Origin: Sinorhizobium terangae
Lineage (GTDB): Bacteria; Pseudomonadota; Alphaproteobacteria; Rhizobiales; Rhizobiaceae
DNA length: 64,000 bases
Assembly (NCBI RefSeq): GCF_029714365.1
Contig: NZ_CP121661.1
Span: forward strand, 248,001 to 312,000
Reading direction: 5' to 3'
The translations under genes were made by a program, and so were the position numbers. The notes under the pieces are model-generated. The model was not told the DNA's origin and did no database searches. It worked only from the letters and a program-made list of their open reading frames with translations. Each line of letters starts with the position of its first letter. The stretch's first letter is position 1. Shown piece by piece: positions 42,096 to 51,439 of this stretch.

Positions 42096-42313
42096 CCATG
42101 CAGAGGTACTTCATCTCAAGGTAGTCCTCGAGCCCGTGGCGCGACCCTCGCTGCGGTGCCAGATTGCGTCACAACCCCCCAAAAGGTGCATCTTCGGAGG
42201 GCACGTCCCCTGGGCAACCGCTAGATCGGTGGCGCAGTCTCCAGCTTGCGGGCTCTCACGAGGTCGCTGGCCACCGAGCCGGGCCGGTGCTTAGTCCAGC
42301 GGAGCGTACAAAC

Positions 42314-43189
42314 TCAGCCCGTTGCCGGATCGACGACCTGTCGGAACCAATCGCAGAAGGCAGCCACCGCCTTCTGGCGTGAAGCCTTGCTGATCAAGAA
42401 ATAGCTTTCGGTGTCAAGAACTGAGATATCCGAGAGGACGATGAGATCGCCGTTTTGGATTTCCCGCCTGCAGACCTCGACCGGACAAAGCGCAACGCCG
42501 TGCCCGGCAATGGCGGCGGTCGCGAGCAGATTGAAGTCCTGGAAAACCGGACCTGTTGGCGCTCGACCTGGCAGGAGGCCAGCTTTCGAGAACCATTGCT
42601 CCCAATGAGTGATTGTCTCGTCGTGCAGGAGGTCCGCTGTTGCAATCTGTTCGGCACTCGTCAGATCGCTTTTTCCTTCTAGATAGCGCGGGCTCGCAAC
42701 GGGTTTGTTCACCCGGGAAAATAGCCGCGTGCAAAGAACACCGTCCGACGTGTCCGCGCCGAGTGTGATGAGCACATCGCAGCCGGTTTCGCGCAAACGC
42801 TGCTCTGCCATGGCATAGACTACCTTGACCATGATGTCGGCATGAGTGGCGAGGAAATTGCTAAGTGCCGGGATCAACCAGCGTGTTGCGATCGAGGGAA
42901 TGCAGGCGACGGTGATCTCCGATTTCGTCCTGCGTCTCAAGGCTTCTGCTTCAGCGGCAATGCGGTTGAAGCTTGCACAAAGCGCTTCCGCGAGCCGTTC
43001 CGCTTCCGAGGCGAGGCGGACGCCGCGCTTTTCTCGCAAAAACAGAGGGCGGCCGAACCATTCCTCCAACTGCCGGATCTGATGGCTCACCGCAGCATGG
43101 GTTACATGCAGCTCGTCGGCGGCGCGCGAAAAGCTTGCGAGACGGGCGGCGGCCTCGAACACGCGCAAGGCACCGAGGGGCGGCAGCAT
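42314..43189 (-). CDS. LysR-family regulator (GcvA-like) next to ectC
   Basis: 291 residues. N-terminal winged helix-turn-helix (LGALRVFEAAARLASFSRAA, THAAVSHQIRQLEEWFG) and a C-terminal effector-binding domain from about 90. Divergent from ectC with a 139-bp gap, so it probably controls ectC and itself. It is distinct from the second LysR gene at 45573. Confidence 0.93.
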   Translation of the reverse strand: MLPPLGALRVFEAAARLASFSRAADELHVTHAAVSHQIRQLEEWFGRPLFLREKRGVRLASEAERLAEALCASFNRIAAEAEALRRRTKSEITVACIPSIATRWLIPALSNFLATHADIMVKVVYAMAEQRLRETGCDVLITLGADTSDGVLCTRLFSRVNKPVASPRYLEGKSDLTSAEQIATADLLHDETITHWEQWFSKAGLLPGRAPTGPVFQDFNLLATAAIAGHGVALCPVEVCRREIQNGDLIVLSDISVLDTESYFLISKASRQKAVAAFCDWFRQVVDPATG

Positions 43190-43328
43190 ATGTAAACACT
43201 CCTAAACTATCCGGTTAGGAATCATCATTTGTTCGCTCTGAAAATCAAGCAGATAAGGGAGAGGCATCGCGATCATTCTGCACTCGCGTTACCGCAACTG
43301 TCAATTTTTTTAATCCGAGGAGAACGCC

Positions 43329-43715
43329 ATGTTCGTGCGCAGCCTGCAAGATGTCGAAGCCACTGATTGCTTTGTCGAGTGGGGCAGCGGTACCAGCCAT
43401 CGCCTGCTGACGGAAAAGGACGGCATGGGCTTTACCGTCTGCCACACGGTAGTCAGGGCAAACACGGTTTCGCTGCTTGAATACCGCAACCATCTCGAGG
43501 CTTGCTACTGCATCGATGGAGAGGGTGAGGTTGAGGACATGGAAGGCAATGTCTTCCCGATCCGCAAGGGCGACATCTATGTGCTCGACAAACATGACCA
43601 GCACTATTTGCGCGGCGGTCGCGACCAGGACCTGATCCTCGTCAGCGTCTTCAACCCGCCACTCAAGGGCACAGAGCGCCACAATCTGAATGACTCATCA
43701 GGCTCGGCCTACTGA
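43329..43715 (+). CDS. ectC: L-ectoine synthase EctC, solitary
   Basis: 128 residues, full length, cupin fold. Family motifs: [54 protein letters not shown]. EctC cyclises N-gamma-acetyl-diaminobutyrate to ectoine, but ectA and ectB are not in the window. Solitary ectC genes are known in non-producers; the enzyme can run in reverse or act on related compounds. Here it borders a carnitine/betaine island, so a compatible-solute role is plausible. The start follows CCGAGGAGAACGCC and a strong terminator follows. Confidence 0.93.
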   Translation: MFVRSLQDVEATDCFVEWGSGTSHRLLTEKDGMGFTVCHTVVRANTVSLLEYRNHLEACYCIDGEGEVEDMEGNVFPIRKGDIYVLDKHDQHYLRGGRDQDLILVSVFNPPLKGTERHNLNDSSGSAY

Positions 43716-43737
43716 TAAGGCAACTGAACCCGGGAAA

Positions 43738-43778
43738 TAAAAGGGCTGAATCCTTCAGGTTTTAGCCCTTTTATTTTC
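43738..43778 (+). terminator. terminator after ectC, probably bidirectional
   Basis: AAAAGGGCT, an interior segment and AGCCCTTTT followed by ATTTTCC form a stem with A and T tracts on the two sides. It separates ectC from the convergent thioesterase gene. Confidence 0.8.
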
Positions 43779-43981
43779 CTTTGGCGCATTGGCCTCGTGC
43801 ACAAGCTCCGCACGCCACCATTCTCCCGCACATCCGTCTGACCTGCCCGTCAGCCTCGATGCCCTGAGCCCGCCCCCATGGGCCAAGGCTGATAGCTGAT
43901 TAAAGGTACGCATCGCTTTAATTGTCTTTAGAGCACAAGAACGAGGCAGCGCAGCACCGCCACCACGCATCGTCTGATCAG

Positions 43982-44425
43982 CTATTCTTGCTTGCGTGTT
44001 ATCGAGAGCTTCGGCACGACGTCCGCCGACGGAGTTGGCCAGGACAAAAAGTGGCGGGTGATATCTTCGTTGAAGTTCGCCACCTTGCGGCTGTCGGGGT
44101 CAAAACACAAGTTGAGCGTCTCGACACTGCACATCAATTCCTCGCCACTTCTGATGTGGTGGAGCAGCTGAAATCTCTTGTTGTCGAAAGCAACCAACGC
44201 TGAAACTACCTCTACACTCATTCCGAGACGCAACTCTCGCAAATAACGAACGTGGGTTTCCGTCATCACAAATTCGAGCTTGCTCGCCAGCGAGTCGTTC
44301 GCCCGCTTCCAGATATCCAGCGAGGCCATATCAGCCACGCGCTGGTACTGTAGAAAGTTGACGTGATCGAGCTCGTCGATCCAGTCGCGTTCGACCTTTC
44401 CCTCCCAGGTTACTACCCAACTCAT
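43982..44425 (-). CDS. cdhB: hotdog-fold thioesterase (CdhB-like)
   Basis: 147 residues of the 4-hydroxybenzoyl-CoA thioesterase type (DELDHVNFLQYQRVADMAS near the N-terminus, with the Asp/His region typical of the fold). Its ATG overlaps the stop of the carnitine dehydrogenase gene by four bases, so both are co-translated. In characterised carnitine clusters the thioesterase hydrolyses betainyl-CoA to glycine betaine; that role is inferred from the neighbours. Confidence 0.85.
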   Translation of the reverse strand: MSWVVTWEGKVERDWIDELDHVNFLQYQRVADMASLDIWKRANDSLASKLEFVMTETHVRYLRELRLGMSVEVVSALVAFDNKRFQLLHHIRSGEELMCSVETLNLCFDPDSRKVANFNEDITRHFLSWPTPSADVVPKLSITRKQE

Positions 44426-45375
44426 TGGGCGCCACCATTATGCTTCCTGACGTCCTCAAGAAGCAGCCTGATTTTGGCGATCCCTTCGTTTCTCAGAGCG
44501 ACCAGTTTACTCTGGCCTTCAGCGCCGATACCTCGGCACACTTGATCGGCGTAAGCGTTCATCAGAGCCTTGTCCGCCTTGAAGGACGCAGGAGCCGTGT
44601 AGCCGCTTTCCATCTCATGCGCGAGCAGATCGACGAACTCCTGGTATAGGGAAGGATCGCGAGCTCCGAGATAGAATACCGAGGAGGGGCCTATCACAGC
44701 CCATCTGATAGCCGGGCCGGCTACGATCGCTCTGTCGATTGCCTCGAGATCCGCTACACCCTGCGAGAATAAGTAGAGAACTTCACGGAAAACGGCAAAC
44801 TGGATCCGGTTACCGATGTAGCCGTCGATTTCTCGTACCAGTTCGACGACTTCGCAACCTGTAGTCTTATAGAATTCGGTTGCGATAGAAATCGCCTGCT
44901 TCGCCACATCACCCCCCGCCAATTCCACGAGCGGAACAAGATAAGGAGGGTTGAATGGATGGCCGATAATAATCCGCTCCCTGTGCTTCGCGTTGCGCCT
45001 CAGATCGGCCGCAAGAAAACCAGACGAACTCGAAGCAATAACAGCTTCGGCTGGCGCTAAGTTGTCGATCTGCGAAATCAAAGCGATCTTGGCATCGGCG
45101 TCTTCCGTGGCGCTCTCTTGGACGAACTGGCAATCCGAGAGCGCTTCCTCAAGATCCGTCGTGAACTTTACGCGGGATGGCGATGCGCCGGGTGCCAGCC
45201 CAAGCTCCTGTAAAGACGGCATCGCTCTGTCTAATGACTCCCTCAAATAGGCTTCGCGGCCAGCGGACTGATCGTGGACAGTCACATCCAGGCCACTCCG
45301 CATGAAGTGTGCCGCCCAGCCTGAGCCGATCAAGCCAGCGCCCACGCAGGTGACTTTAGAAATCGCTTTGTTCAT
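44422..45375 (-). CDS. lcdH: L-carnitine dehydrogenase (3-hydroxyacyl-CoA dehydrogenase family)
   Basis: 317 residues. The NAD-binding motif VGAGLIGSGWAAHF is at residues 11-24, SSSSGF and HPFNPPYLVPLVELAGG mark the catalytic region, and the C-terminal domain is all-helical. Oxidises L-carnitine to 3-dehydrocarnitine. The pairing with a hotdog thioesterase and a nearby BKACE enzyme reproduces the cdhA-cdhB-cdhC set of Pseudomonas, which makes carnitine the best substrate guess; a plain 3-hydroxyacyl-CoA substrate is less likely. Confidence 0.88.
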   Translation of the reverse strand: MNKAISKVTCVGAGLIGSGWAAHFMRSGLDVTVHDQSAGREAYLRESLDRAMPSLQELGLAPGASPSRVKFTTDLEEALSDCQFVQESATEDADAKIALISQIDNLAPAEAVIASSSSGFLAADLRRNAKHRERIIIGHPFNPPYLVPLVELAGGDVAKQAISIATEFYKTTGCEVVELVREIDGYIGNRIQFAVFREVLYLFSQGVADLEAIDRAIVAGPAIRWAVIGPSSVFYLGARDPSLYQEFVDLLAHEMESGYTAPASFKADKALMNAYADQVCRGIGAEGQSKLVALRNEGIAKIRLLLEDVRKHNGGAQ

Positions 45376-45551
45376 TCAGTTTGGCTCCAACTGGTTGCTT
45401 CAGCTCGGCGACGATCCTCAACTCGTGTTGAATGCGCAGTAAACCTGGCGCAGTGAGATTGACCTCTTACGCGCTACCCATGGACCTGCTCGCATCGCCT
45501 CCCATTCTGCCTTCGACGTATACAACGAAAGGTCTGCCAAGATCGGTTCTT

Positions 45552-45572
45552 ATTGCAGGTGGATATGTGAAT
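45552..45572 (-). promoter_or_regulatory. ATTCACRT motif between lcdH and LysR
   Basis: The minus strand begins ATTCACATATCCACC. It lies about 177-197 bp upstream of lcdH and directly before the LysR start, so it could serve both genes. Confidence 0.45.
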
Positions 45573-46505
45573 ATGATAGACGAGTTGAGCATGAAGCTCC
45601 CGCCATTGCAGTCACTTCGATCCTTTGAAGCCGTCGCGCGAATGCTCAGCGTTACGCGAGCGGCCGACGAACTCTGCGTGTCCCACTCCGCTGTCAGCCA
45701 TCAGATCAGAAAACTGGAAGAGTGGATTGGCATTCCGCTTGTCGAACGCAACGGCCGGGGCATCCGGCTGACCGAGGCGGGCGAACGTTACAAGCTCAAG
45801 GTTTGCGAGGCGTTCGAAAGCATCAACGCGGAAACCGAACTTTTGCGGCAGCGCAGCTCCTCTCCAATGGTGCGGGTGTCGTGTCTACCGATGTTCGCTG
45901 TTGCTTGGTTGATGCCGCAGATGCACGATTTTTGGGGTAAATTTCCGGATGTTCAGGTAGCGATTCAATATGCACGGGCAGCTAAGGTCCTCGACCCAGA
46001 TTCCGTGGATGTCGGCATTCAGCATGGCAATCCAGGTGACTTTCCAGCTTTTGTCGCCATCCCACTTCTGGACGGAACGACGGTGGCAGTCGCCTCGCCG
46101 GAGTATCTGCAGCGCAACAACTATCAGGATCCCACGGATTTGCCGCGTCTGACTCTATTGCATGATGATGATCGAAAGTTCTGGGGTCTCTGGCTTAGAA
46201 AGATTTCGATCGATTTCGATGTCGATCCGCAGCTTTCCGAAACAGGAACAATCTTTCCGGACGGCAATCTAACGTTAGCTGCATGTCTGGCGGGGGAGGG
46301 GGTGGCGCTCTTGCCTCGCAGCGTTGTCCTGTCTCAGCTGAGGGCGAAGACGCTTGTCTCCTTGTCGACTGTGGCCATCGAAGAGGAAAAATCATACCTG
46401 CTTCTCACACCTAAGAACCGGCCGGTTCCACGTAGCGCCCTTTGTTTTGCGCAATGGATGCAGTCTCTTCCCGGCACGATTAAGATCGGCGTCCCAAAAA
46501 CCTAG
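45573..46505 (+). CDS. LysR-family regulator (GcvA-like), candidate regulator of the carnitine island
   Basis: 310 residues from ATG 45573; ATG 45591 is nearly as good and gives the usual LPPLQSLRSFEAVARM opening. Helix-turn-helix: VTRAADELCVSHSAVSHQIR. C-terminal periplasmic-binding-like domain from about 95. Divergent from lcdH. The six ATTCACRT sites around it suggest it is the regulator reading them, with carnitine or a derivative as effector; that is inference. Confidence 0.92.
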   Translation: MIDELSMKLPPLQSLRSFEAVARMLSVTRAADELCVSHSAVSHQIRKLEEWIGIPLVERNGRGIRLTEAGERYKLKVCEAFESINAETELLRQRSSSPMVRVSCLPMFAVAWLMPQMHDFWGKFPDVQVAIQYARAAKVLDPDSVDVGIQHGNPGDFPAFVAIPLLDGTTVAVASPEYLQRNNYQDPTDLPRLTLLHDDDRKFWGLWLRKISIDFDVDPQLSETGTIFPDGNLTLAACLAGEGVALLPRSVVLSQLRAKTLVSLSTVAIEEEKSYLLLTPKNRPVPRSALCFAQWMQSLPGTIKIGVPKT

Positions 46506-46900
46506 CTGTGCAACCATTTCTCTGTATTGTCTTGCAGAGCTGACGCTGCGCCGGTGATGAGGTGTCTTGCACAGTAAAAGACCGTTTTCCCAAACTCGCA
46601 CAAGTTTCCTGTCCGACCACATCGGCTAGGATCGTTCATGTTAGTGCGCGAACGATGGCGACTTCCTCCGACAGCCCCTCCCGCCTCTGACTAAGCGGAA
46701 ATGTCAATCTCATTCACGTTTCCCTCGCCAACTTTCACTTGTTTCGAGGCCCGAAGTCTCCGTTAGCTATGAATACGCTTCACAGTAAACGAGGCTTCTA
46801 ACCAGCCGTCCCGACCAAGCGTTCATTCAACGGTCCAGCGCTGATCCTATCGGCGCTGATGCCGCCGGGCGGAAAGCTACATCAATCATCGGAGATAAAC
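46506..46900. other. intergenic region holding the BKACE control site
   Basis: About 395 bp without a gene. It contains the ATTCAC motif at 46712-46732 and the ribosome site CGGAGATAAAC before 46901. Confidence 0.5.
46712..46732 (+). promoter_or_regulatory. ATTCACRT motif upstream of BKACE gene
   Basis: Begins ATTCACGTTTCCCTCGCC, 189 bp upstream of the BKACE start. Confidence 0.5.
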
Positions 46901-47785
46901 ATGAATCGCGAACCCTTCATTACTTGCGCCGTAACAGGCGGAGGCGACTTCGCAGCTAAAAGCCCACATGTACCGGTCACGCCCTTGGAAATCGCAGATA
47001 GCGCGCTCGAGGCGCATGAAGCGGGCGCGGCCATTGTTCATCTTCATGTCCGCGATCCAGAAACCCGACTTGGTAGCCGGGATATCGGACTCTATCGAGA
47101 ACTCGTCACGATAATCCGTGAGCGCAACAAGGACGTGATCATCAACCTTACTGGCGGGATGGGAGGTGAGATCCTGTTCGGCTCGGCAAGCTCCCCAATT
47201 CCTCTGGCCGTCGGAACGGACTTCGTCGGTCCGACCCAGCGTATGGAACACATCCTGGAGCTGAAGCCGGAAATCGCCAGTCTCGACACCGGGTCTTTGA
47301 ACTTCGACGACTCGCTCTATGCAACAACACCTACGTGGTTGCGGGAAATGGCGGATAGCTACAAGGAAGCCTCTGTTCTTCCTGAGATCGAAGTTTTCGA
47401 GCTTGGCCACATTGAGCTGGCAAAGCAGCTGATCAAGGAAGAGCGTATTTCACGGCCGCCACTCTTCCAGCTTTGTCTCGGAATCAAGTATGGCGCCCCC
47501 GCTACGCCGGACGCGATGATGGCAATGCGAAACGCCTTGCCGTCCAATGCCACCTGGGCGGGGTTTGGCCTGGGCGCCATGCAGCTGCCGATGGCCGCTC
47601 AAGCGGTGCTCATGGGCGGGAACATCAGAGTCGGCCTTGAAGATAACCTTTACCTGGAACGCGGCGTCCTCGCAACAAATGCGCAGCTGGTTGCCAAGGC
47701 TCGCCAGATCGCCGAGGCGATGGGGGCAAGAATTCGCTCTGCCTTGGAGACGCGGACGTTGCTCAACCTGCAGCCTCGCGGATAA
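46901..47785 (+). CDS. cdhC: BKACE enzyme (DUF849), 3-dehydrocarnitine cleavage type
   Basis: 294 residues from ATG 46901 (an upstream ATG adds 14 residues without a ribosome site). Beta-keto acid cleavage enzymes use zinc to swap a beta-keto acid with acetyl-CoA. Seen: the zinc histidines in IVHLHVRDPETRLGS (about residues 45-59), NLTGGMGG, PEIEVFELGHI and the terminal VGLEDNLYL. With 3-dehydrocarnitine the products are betainyl-CoA and acetoacetate. The neighbours (carnitine dehydrogenase, thioesterase, 3-hydroxybutyrate dehydrogenase, CoA-transferase) fit that reaction. Confidence 0.88.
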   Translation: MNREPFITCAVTGGGDFAAKSPHVPVTPLEIADSALEAHEAGAAIVHLHVRDPETRLGSRDIGLYRELVTIIRERNKDVIINLTGGMGGEILFGSASSPIPLAVGTDFVGPTQRMEHILELKPEIASLDTGSLNFDDSLYATTPTWLREMADSYKEASVLPEIEVFELGHIELAKQLIKEERISRPPLFQLCLGIKYGAPATPDAMMAMRNALPSNATWAGFGLGAMQLPMAAQAVLMGGNIRVGLEDNLYLERGVLATNAQLVAKARQIAEAMGARIRSALETRTLLNLQPRG

Positions 47786-47803
47786 AACCCATAATGAACG
47801 GAG

Positions 47804-47836
47804 GGCGTTGCGGCCGGGCAAAGGCCGCAACGCCCG
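47804..47836 (+). terminator. hairpin terminator after BKACE gene
   Basis: GGCGTTGCGGCC, a 7-base loop and GGCCGCAACGCC make a perfect 12-bp stem 19 bp past the stop. The T tract is weak. It may also stop the convergent 3-hydroxybutyrate dehydrogenase transcript. Confidence 0.75.
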
Positions 47837-47937
47837 TTGAATAGCAGAGCGGATTTGCTATGCGCCGCAAGTCCGACGCAACCCTATCGTGGTTGCGGCA
47901 CCGCGTTGCAGGGCGATCGCACCGGGTGCGACCGCTT

Positions 47938-48735
47938 TCAGACCACTAAGCTCCCGCCGTCGATCGGAAGGGCAATGCCGGTAATCGACTTGGCAGCGTC
48001 GCTGCAGAGGAACAGAACGCCGGCCGCGATTTCGTCCGTTTCCACGAAACGGCGGGTGGGCATATCCGTCAGAAAATAGTTCCGGGCAGCTTCGGCAAAA
48101 GAATATTGAAGCTCCGCAGCCTTCGCCTCGACCTGCTTCGCGACCAACGGCGTTAACACCCACGCCGGGCAAACGGCATTGCACGTGATACCAAGCTGAG
48201 CCCCCTCGAGAGCAATCTCTCTCGTCAAGCCAAGTATGCCATGCTTGGTCGCCACATAGCCGGATTTGCGCGCTTCCGCGGTGAACGAGAGGGTCGAAGC
48301 TGTGTTGACGATTCGCCCCCAGCCACGCTCTTTCATCTGGGGCCAGACCGCTCTTGTCGTGCAGAAAGCTGCAGTCAGATTGATCGCGAGAAGGCGCTGC
48401 CATTGCTCGTCCGGGAACTCCTCAATATCTGCCAAGTGCTGGGCACCGGCATTGTTGACCAGGATGTCTACTCTGCCGAGCTCGGCGGTGACAGCCCCAA
48501 CCAGATCGCTTGCTTGCTTGAGGTTTGACAGGTCGTGACCGAAATGCTTCGCTTGGCGCCCAGTCTCCTTGCAGATGTCGTTATTGATCGCTGCAATCTC
48601 TTCTGAAGACGCGAAGCCGTTCAATGCCACATCGGCCCCATTGGCAGCCAGCATCCGAGCAATTGCCAATCCGATGCCGCTTGTTGATCCGGTTACCAAA
48701 GCGACCTTGCCCTGAAGTGGTACGGAGATGTTCAT
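47938..48735 (-). CDS. bdhA: 3-hydroxybutyrate dehydrogenase (SDR)
   Basis: 265 residues. The short-chain dehydrogenase motifs TGSTSGIG (about 16-23), NNAGAQH and the catalytic YVATK are all present, and the LGITCNAVCPAWVLTPLV and LPIDGGSLVV segments are typical of D-3-hydroxybutyrate dehydrogenases. It interconverts 3-hydroxybutyrate and acetoacetate, linking to the CoA-transferase and thiolase. Convergent with the BKACE gene and divergent from the double-MBL gene. Confidence 0.92.
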   Translation of the reverse strand: MNISVPLQGKVALVTGSTSGIGLAIARMLAANGADVALNGFASSEEIAAINNDICKETGRQAKHFGHDLSNLKQASDLVGAVTAELGRVDILVNNAGAQHLADIEEFPDEQWQRLLAINLTAAFCTTRAVWPQMKERGWGRIVNTASTLSFTAEARKSGYVATKHGILGLTREIALEGAQLGITCNAVCPAWVLTPLVAKQVEAKAAELQYSFAEAARNYFLTDMPTRRFVETDEIAAGVLFLCSDAAKSITGIALPIDGGSLVV

Positions 48736-48803
48736 CGGCAGACCTTTCGTGTCCTTGAGATAAAAATCATCGGTATTCCGAGGCCCTTCAGAAAACTGGG
48801 CCG

Positions 48804-48824
48804 AACAAGAAATAACAAGTGAAT
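48804..48824 (-). promoter_or_regulatory. ATTCACRT-like motif upstream of bdhA
   Basis: The minus strand begins ATTCACTTGTTATTTC, 69-89 bp upstream of the bdhA start. Confidence 0.5.
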
Positions 48825-49007
48825 CCGCGCGCTTTCCTGTGAGCAGAATTCACGAAACAGCTGCAAGGCCAATGCTATTCTTGACGCAGGAACGCAGGCT
48901 GCCTCCCCATTGCTCGCCTCTTCTCCGTTGCGCGCCCGGTTCAAATGGCGGCTTCTGCCGCAGACGCCCCTTCGGCCGTTATGGGAAAGAGGCGTACTGT
49001 AAATGCA

Positions 49008-49039
49008 ATTCACGTGTTCGCCTCAAAAGATCAATTGAA
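49008..49039 (+). promoter_or_regulatory. ATTCACRT motif and AAAAGATCAATTGAA block upstream of the MBL gene
   Basis: ATTCACGTGTTCGCCTC is followed by AAAAGATCAATTGAA, the same 15-mer found at 51303-51317. It starts 188 bp upstream of the MBL gene. Similarity with the 51286 site continues about 50 bp further downstream. Confidence 0.6.
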
Positions 49040-49195
49040 CGACTTGCTCTCGTCACCGAGCATGTGGGCACCGGGAAGAGCGATGGCCGGCGGACAGATC
49101 TTCTCCTGTTTTGAGCTAGTTGGTTTCACCTCAATGATCCACCGCCTTTCGGCACTGCCGCGCGCAAGCATCTCAGCACCTTAAAAGGAGGTCAA

Positions 49196-51067
49196 ATGTC
49201 TCTCATCCAACTCTCCGAACACCTTTGGACATTTCGAGATACTTGTAATGTGTACATTCTGAAAAGTGGCCTGGAGTGCCTGCTGATCGATACAGGCTCT
49301 GGCGCTGTCTTGCAGCATCTTCACGCTATCAGCATCGAACGGGTCGACTGGGTTCTACATACGCATCATCATAGGGATCAGTGCTGGGGAACGCCTATTG
49401 TTCAAAGCGCCGGAGCCAAAATTGCAGTGCCGGAATACGAACGCCATCTGTTCGACAATGTCGAGGCTTATTGGCAGGCTCGGCGCATCTACGACAACTA
49501 CAACGACAGCAATACGTTTTTTTCGCTAGGAGAAAATCTTCCGGTCGATGCTGTTCTCGAAGACTACGGCACTTTTTTCTGGAAGGAGTACAAGTTCCGA
49601 GTACTCCCAGCGAAAGGTCATACATACGGCATGGTGAGCCTGATCGTCGATGTCGACGGTAAGAAAGTTGCGTTCATAGGCGATCTGATGACATGCGGGG
49701 GAAAACTCTACCAACTGCACGCGATGGAGTATGGCTATGGTGATCTTCTTGGCGTCGAATTTACAATGCAGTCGATCCTTGCCCTAAAAAAGGAAAAGGT
49801 CGAGAGCGCCTACCCATCTCACGGGGCAGCGATCACCGAGGTCAAGGGAGATATTGAAAAATTAGAATCGAGGCTCGAAGCGCTTTCCATCGTCGGCAGG
49901 CTTTGTACATCGGGCCGTGACAATAATAATTTCAATGAAAGCCAGGTCATTCGTGAGAGTAGGCTACAGCAAATTAACAAACATCTGCTGTGGGCAGGAC
50001 CTTATACATGTTCCAATTTTTACATTGTGCTGAGTGGCAGCGGCCACGCAATGTTGATTGATTACGGTTTGGCCTCGGAGGGGCATCTCCATGCCGGGGC
50101 CGATTCCGATGGGGTGCAGGCCCTGCGATTCGTCGAGCATCATATTGACCAACTGCGCGACGATTATGGAGTGAGGCATATTGAACTCGTTGTGCCAACC
50201 CACATTCATGACGACCACATCTGTGGAATACCGTTCCTCCAGCGACATTTCGGTACGCAGTGCTGGGCTCTCGACTGTATTGCCGATGTCATTGCCGCCC
50301 CCGCCGCATGGGCGAGCACCCCCTGCTGCTTCCATAAGCCGATCGAAGTGCAACGAATTCTGCGCGATGGTGAGGTATTTCAATGGAGGGGATTCGATTT
50401 TGAAGTTCATTACGCTCCAGGACAGACCGAATACCACGCAATAATTCTAGGCAACATCGACGGCAAGCGGATCGTTTTCGGCGGAGACAATCTGTTCCTT
50501 TTCAATCCGGGGGCCGGAGGGATTGAGCGCGAGATTGCCATCCAGACGACGGTCATGCGCAACAGCTTTCAGTTGGACATGCATCGCCGGTGCGCGAATG
50601 TAATGCGGGCGGTAAAACCTGACCTTGTGTGCCCGGGGCATGGAAAGTTGATCGCCATGGATCAGTCGAGGATTTCCGAGTACACGGACTATATCGAACG
50701 TAAGGAAGCAGCCCTTCGCGATATAGTCGATGAACCCGCCAATCATTTCATCGATATATTCTGGGCACGAATGCTGCCATATCTTTCGCAAGCCCGGCCA
50801 AACGCCAAGCTTACATACACGGTTAAGATCCGCAACAACTTGGAGCGCACGGCTGTGTACGGCGCTCGCCTCCGGCCGGCACTTGGTTGGGCCTCAGATG
50901 GCGAGGTCGAAAGCATTACGCTTCAGCCAGGGCAGCAAGGCGAGATATTACTTGGTGCCACTGCACCGTCTCAGGTTGATCCGCGACGAAGACTCATAAC
51001 GGCCGAAATTCTGATTGACGGTGTATCGCAGGGACCTGTCTGCGAAGCCCTCGTTTCAACGATATAA
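49196..51067 (+). CDS. double metallo-beta-lactamase-fold protein with C-terminal beta domain
   Basis: 623 residues from ATG 49196 (AAAAGGAGGTC upstream). MBL domain 1 (about 1-250) has THHHRDQ at 56-62, where the last histidine of HxHxDH is replaced by glutamine, plus KGHTYG and FIGD. MBL domain 2 (about 270-490) has an intact THIHDDH, PGQTEYH, FGGDN and CPGHGK. The last about 120 residues look like an Ig-like beta-sandwich (TYTVKIRNNLERTAVYGARL). There is no signal peptide. Reaction unknown. It lies between bdhA and the ABC importer and shares a promoter block with the importer, so it likely acts on an intermediate of the same pathway. Confidence 0.85.
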   Translation: MSLIQLSEHLWTFRDTCNVYILKSGLECLLIDTGSGAVLQHLHAISIERVDWVLHTHHHRDQCWGTPIVQSAGAKIAVPEYERHLFDNVEAYWQARRIYDNYNDSNTFFSLGENLPVDAVLEDYGTFFWKEYKFRVLPAKGHTYGMVSLIVDVDGKKVAFIGDLMTCGGKLYQLHAMEYGYGDLLGVEFTMQSILALKKEKVESAYPSHGAAITEVKGDIEKLESRLEALSIVGRLCTSGRDNNNFNESQVIRESRLQQINKHLLWAGPYTCSNFYIVLSGSGHAMLIDYGLASEGHLHAGADSDGVQALRFVEHHIDQLRDDYGVRHIELVVPTHIHDDHICGIPFLQRHFGTQCWALDCIADVIAAPAAWASTPCCFHKPIEVQRILRDGEVFQWRGFDFEVHYAPGQTEYHAIILGNIDGKRIVFGGDNLFLFNPGAGGIEREIAIQTTVMRNSFQLDMHRRCANVMRAVKPDLVCPGHGKLIAMDQSRISEYTDYIERKEAALRDIVDEPANHFIDIFWARMLPYLSQARPNAKLTYTVKIRNNLERTAVYGARLRPALGWASDGEVESITLQPGQQGEILLGATAPSQVDPRRRLITAEILIDGVSQGPVCEALVSTI

Positions 51068-51285
51068 GAGGTCAGTTGAGGACGCTTGCGGTTCGCCCCT
51101 AGCCAGTTTCCATTGGCATCATAGCAGCGGCTTGTAAGCCGCCCGCTGTTCCCAAGCCACTCTCCAGAACCGCTTCTGCCGCTGACGGACGGGCTGCCTT
51201 CCTCTCACTTCGGTGCCCATTATGTGATTCATTTAATGGATGTAAGCTTCTCCGACTCCAATCGCCGAGCGGAATTGTGAGCTCG

Positions 51286-51317
51286 ATTCACATGTTGTGC
51301 ATAAAAGATCAATTGAA
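51286..51317 (+). promoter_or_regulatory. ATTCACRT motif and AAAAGATCAATTGAA block upstream of the ABC operon
   Basis: ATTCACATGTTGTGCAT followed by AAAAGATCAATTGAA, starting 154 bp upstream of the ATPase gene. Further downstream GAGCATG and AGAGCGATNGCC also match the block before the MBL gene. Confidence 0.6.
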
Positions 51318-51439
51318 TTGGCGGCCGTCGTCGGCGAGCATGCAGTCTAGAGAATAGAGCGATAGCCAGTGAGGAAATCGCCTGCTGCTATGAGCAAATG
51401 GGCAAAGTTTGCCGCAGCTGAATAAATAAGGGGAATGAT

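Noticed and set aside
43227..43252. TTTGTTCGCTCTGAAAATCAA upstream of ectC as a seventh ATTCACRT site
   Set aside because: It resembles the second half of the 49008 site but lacks the ATTCAC core, so it is not counted.
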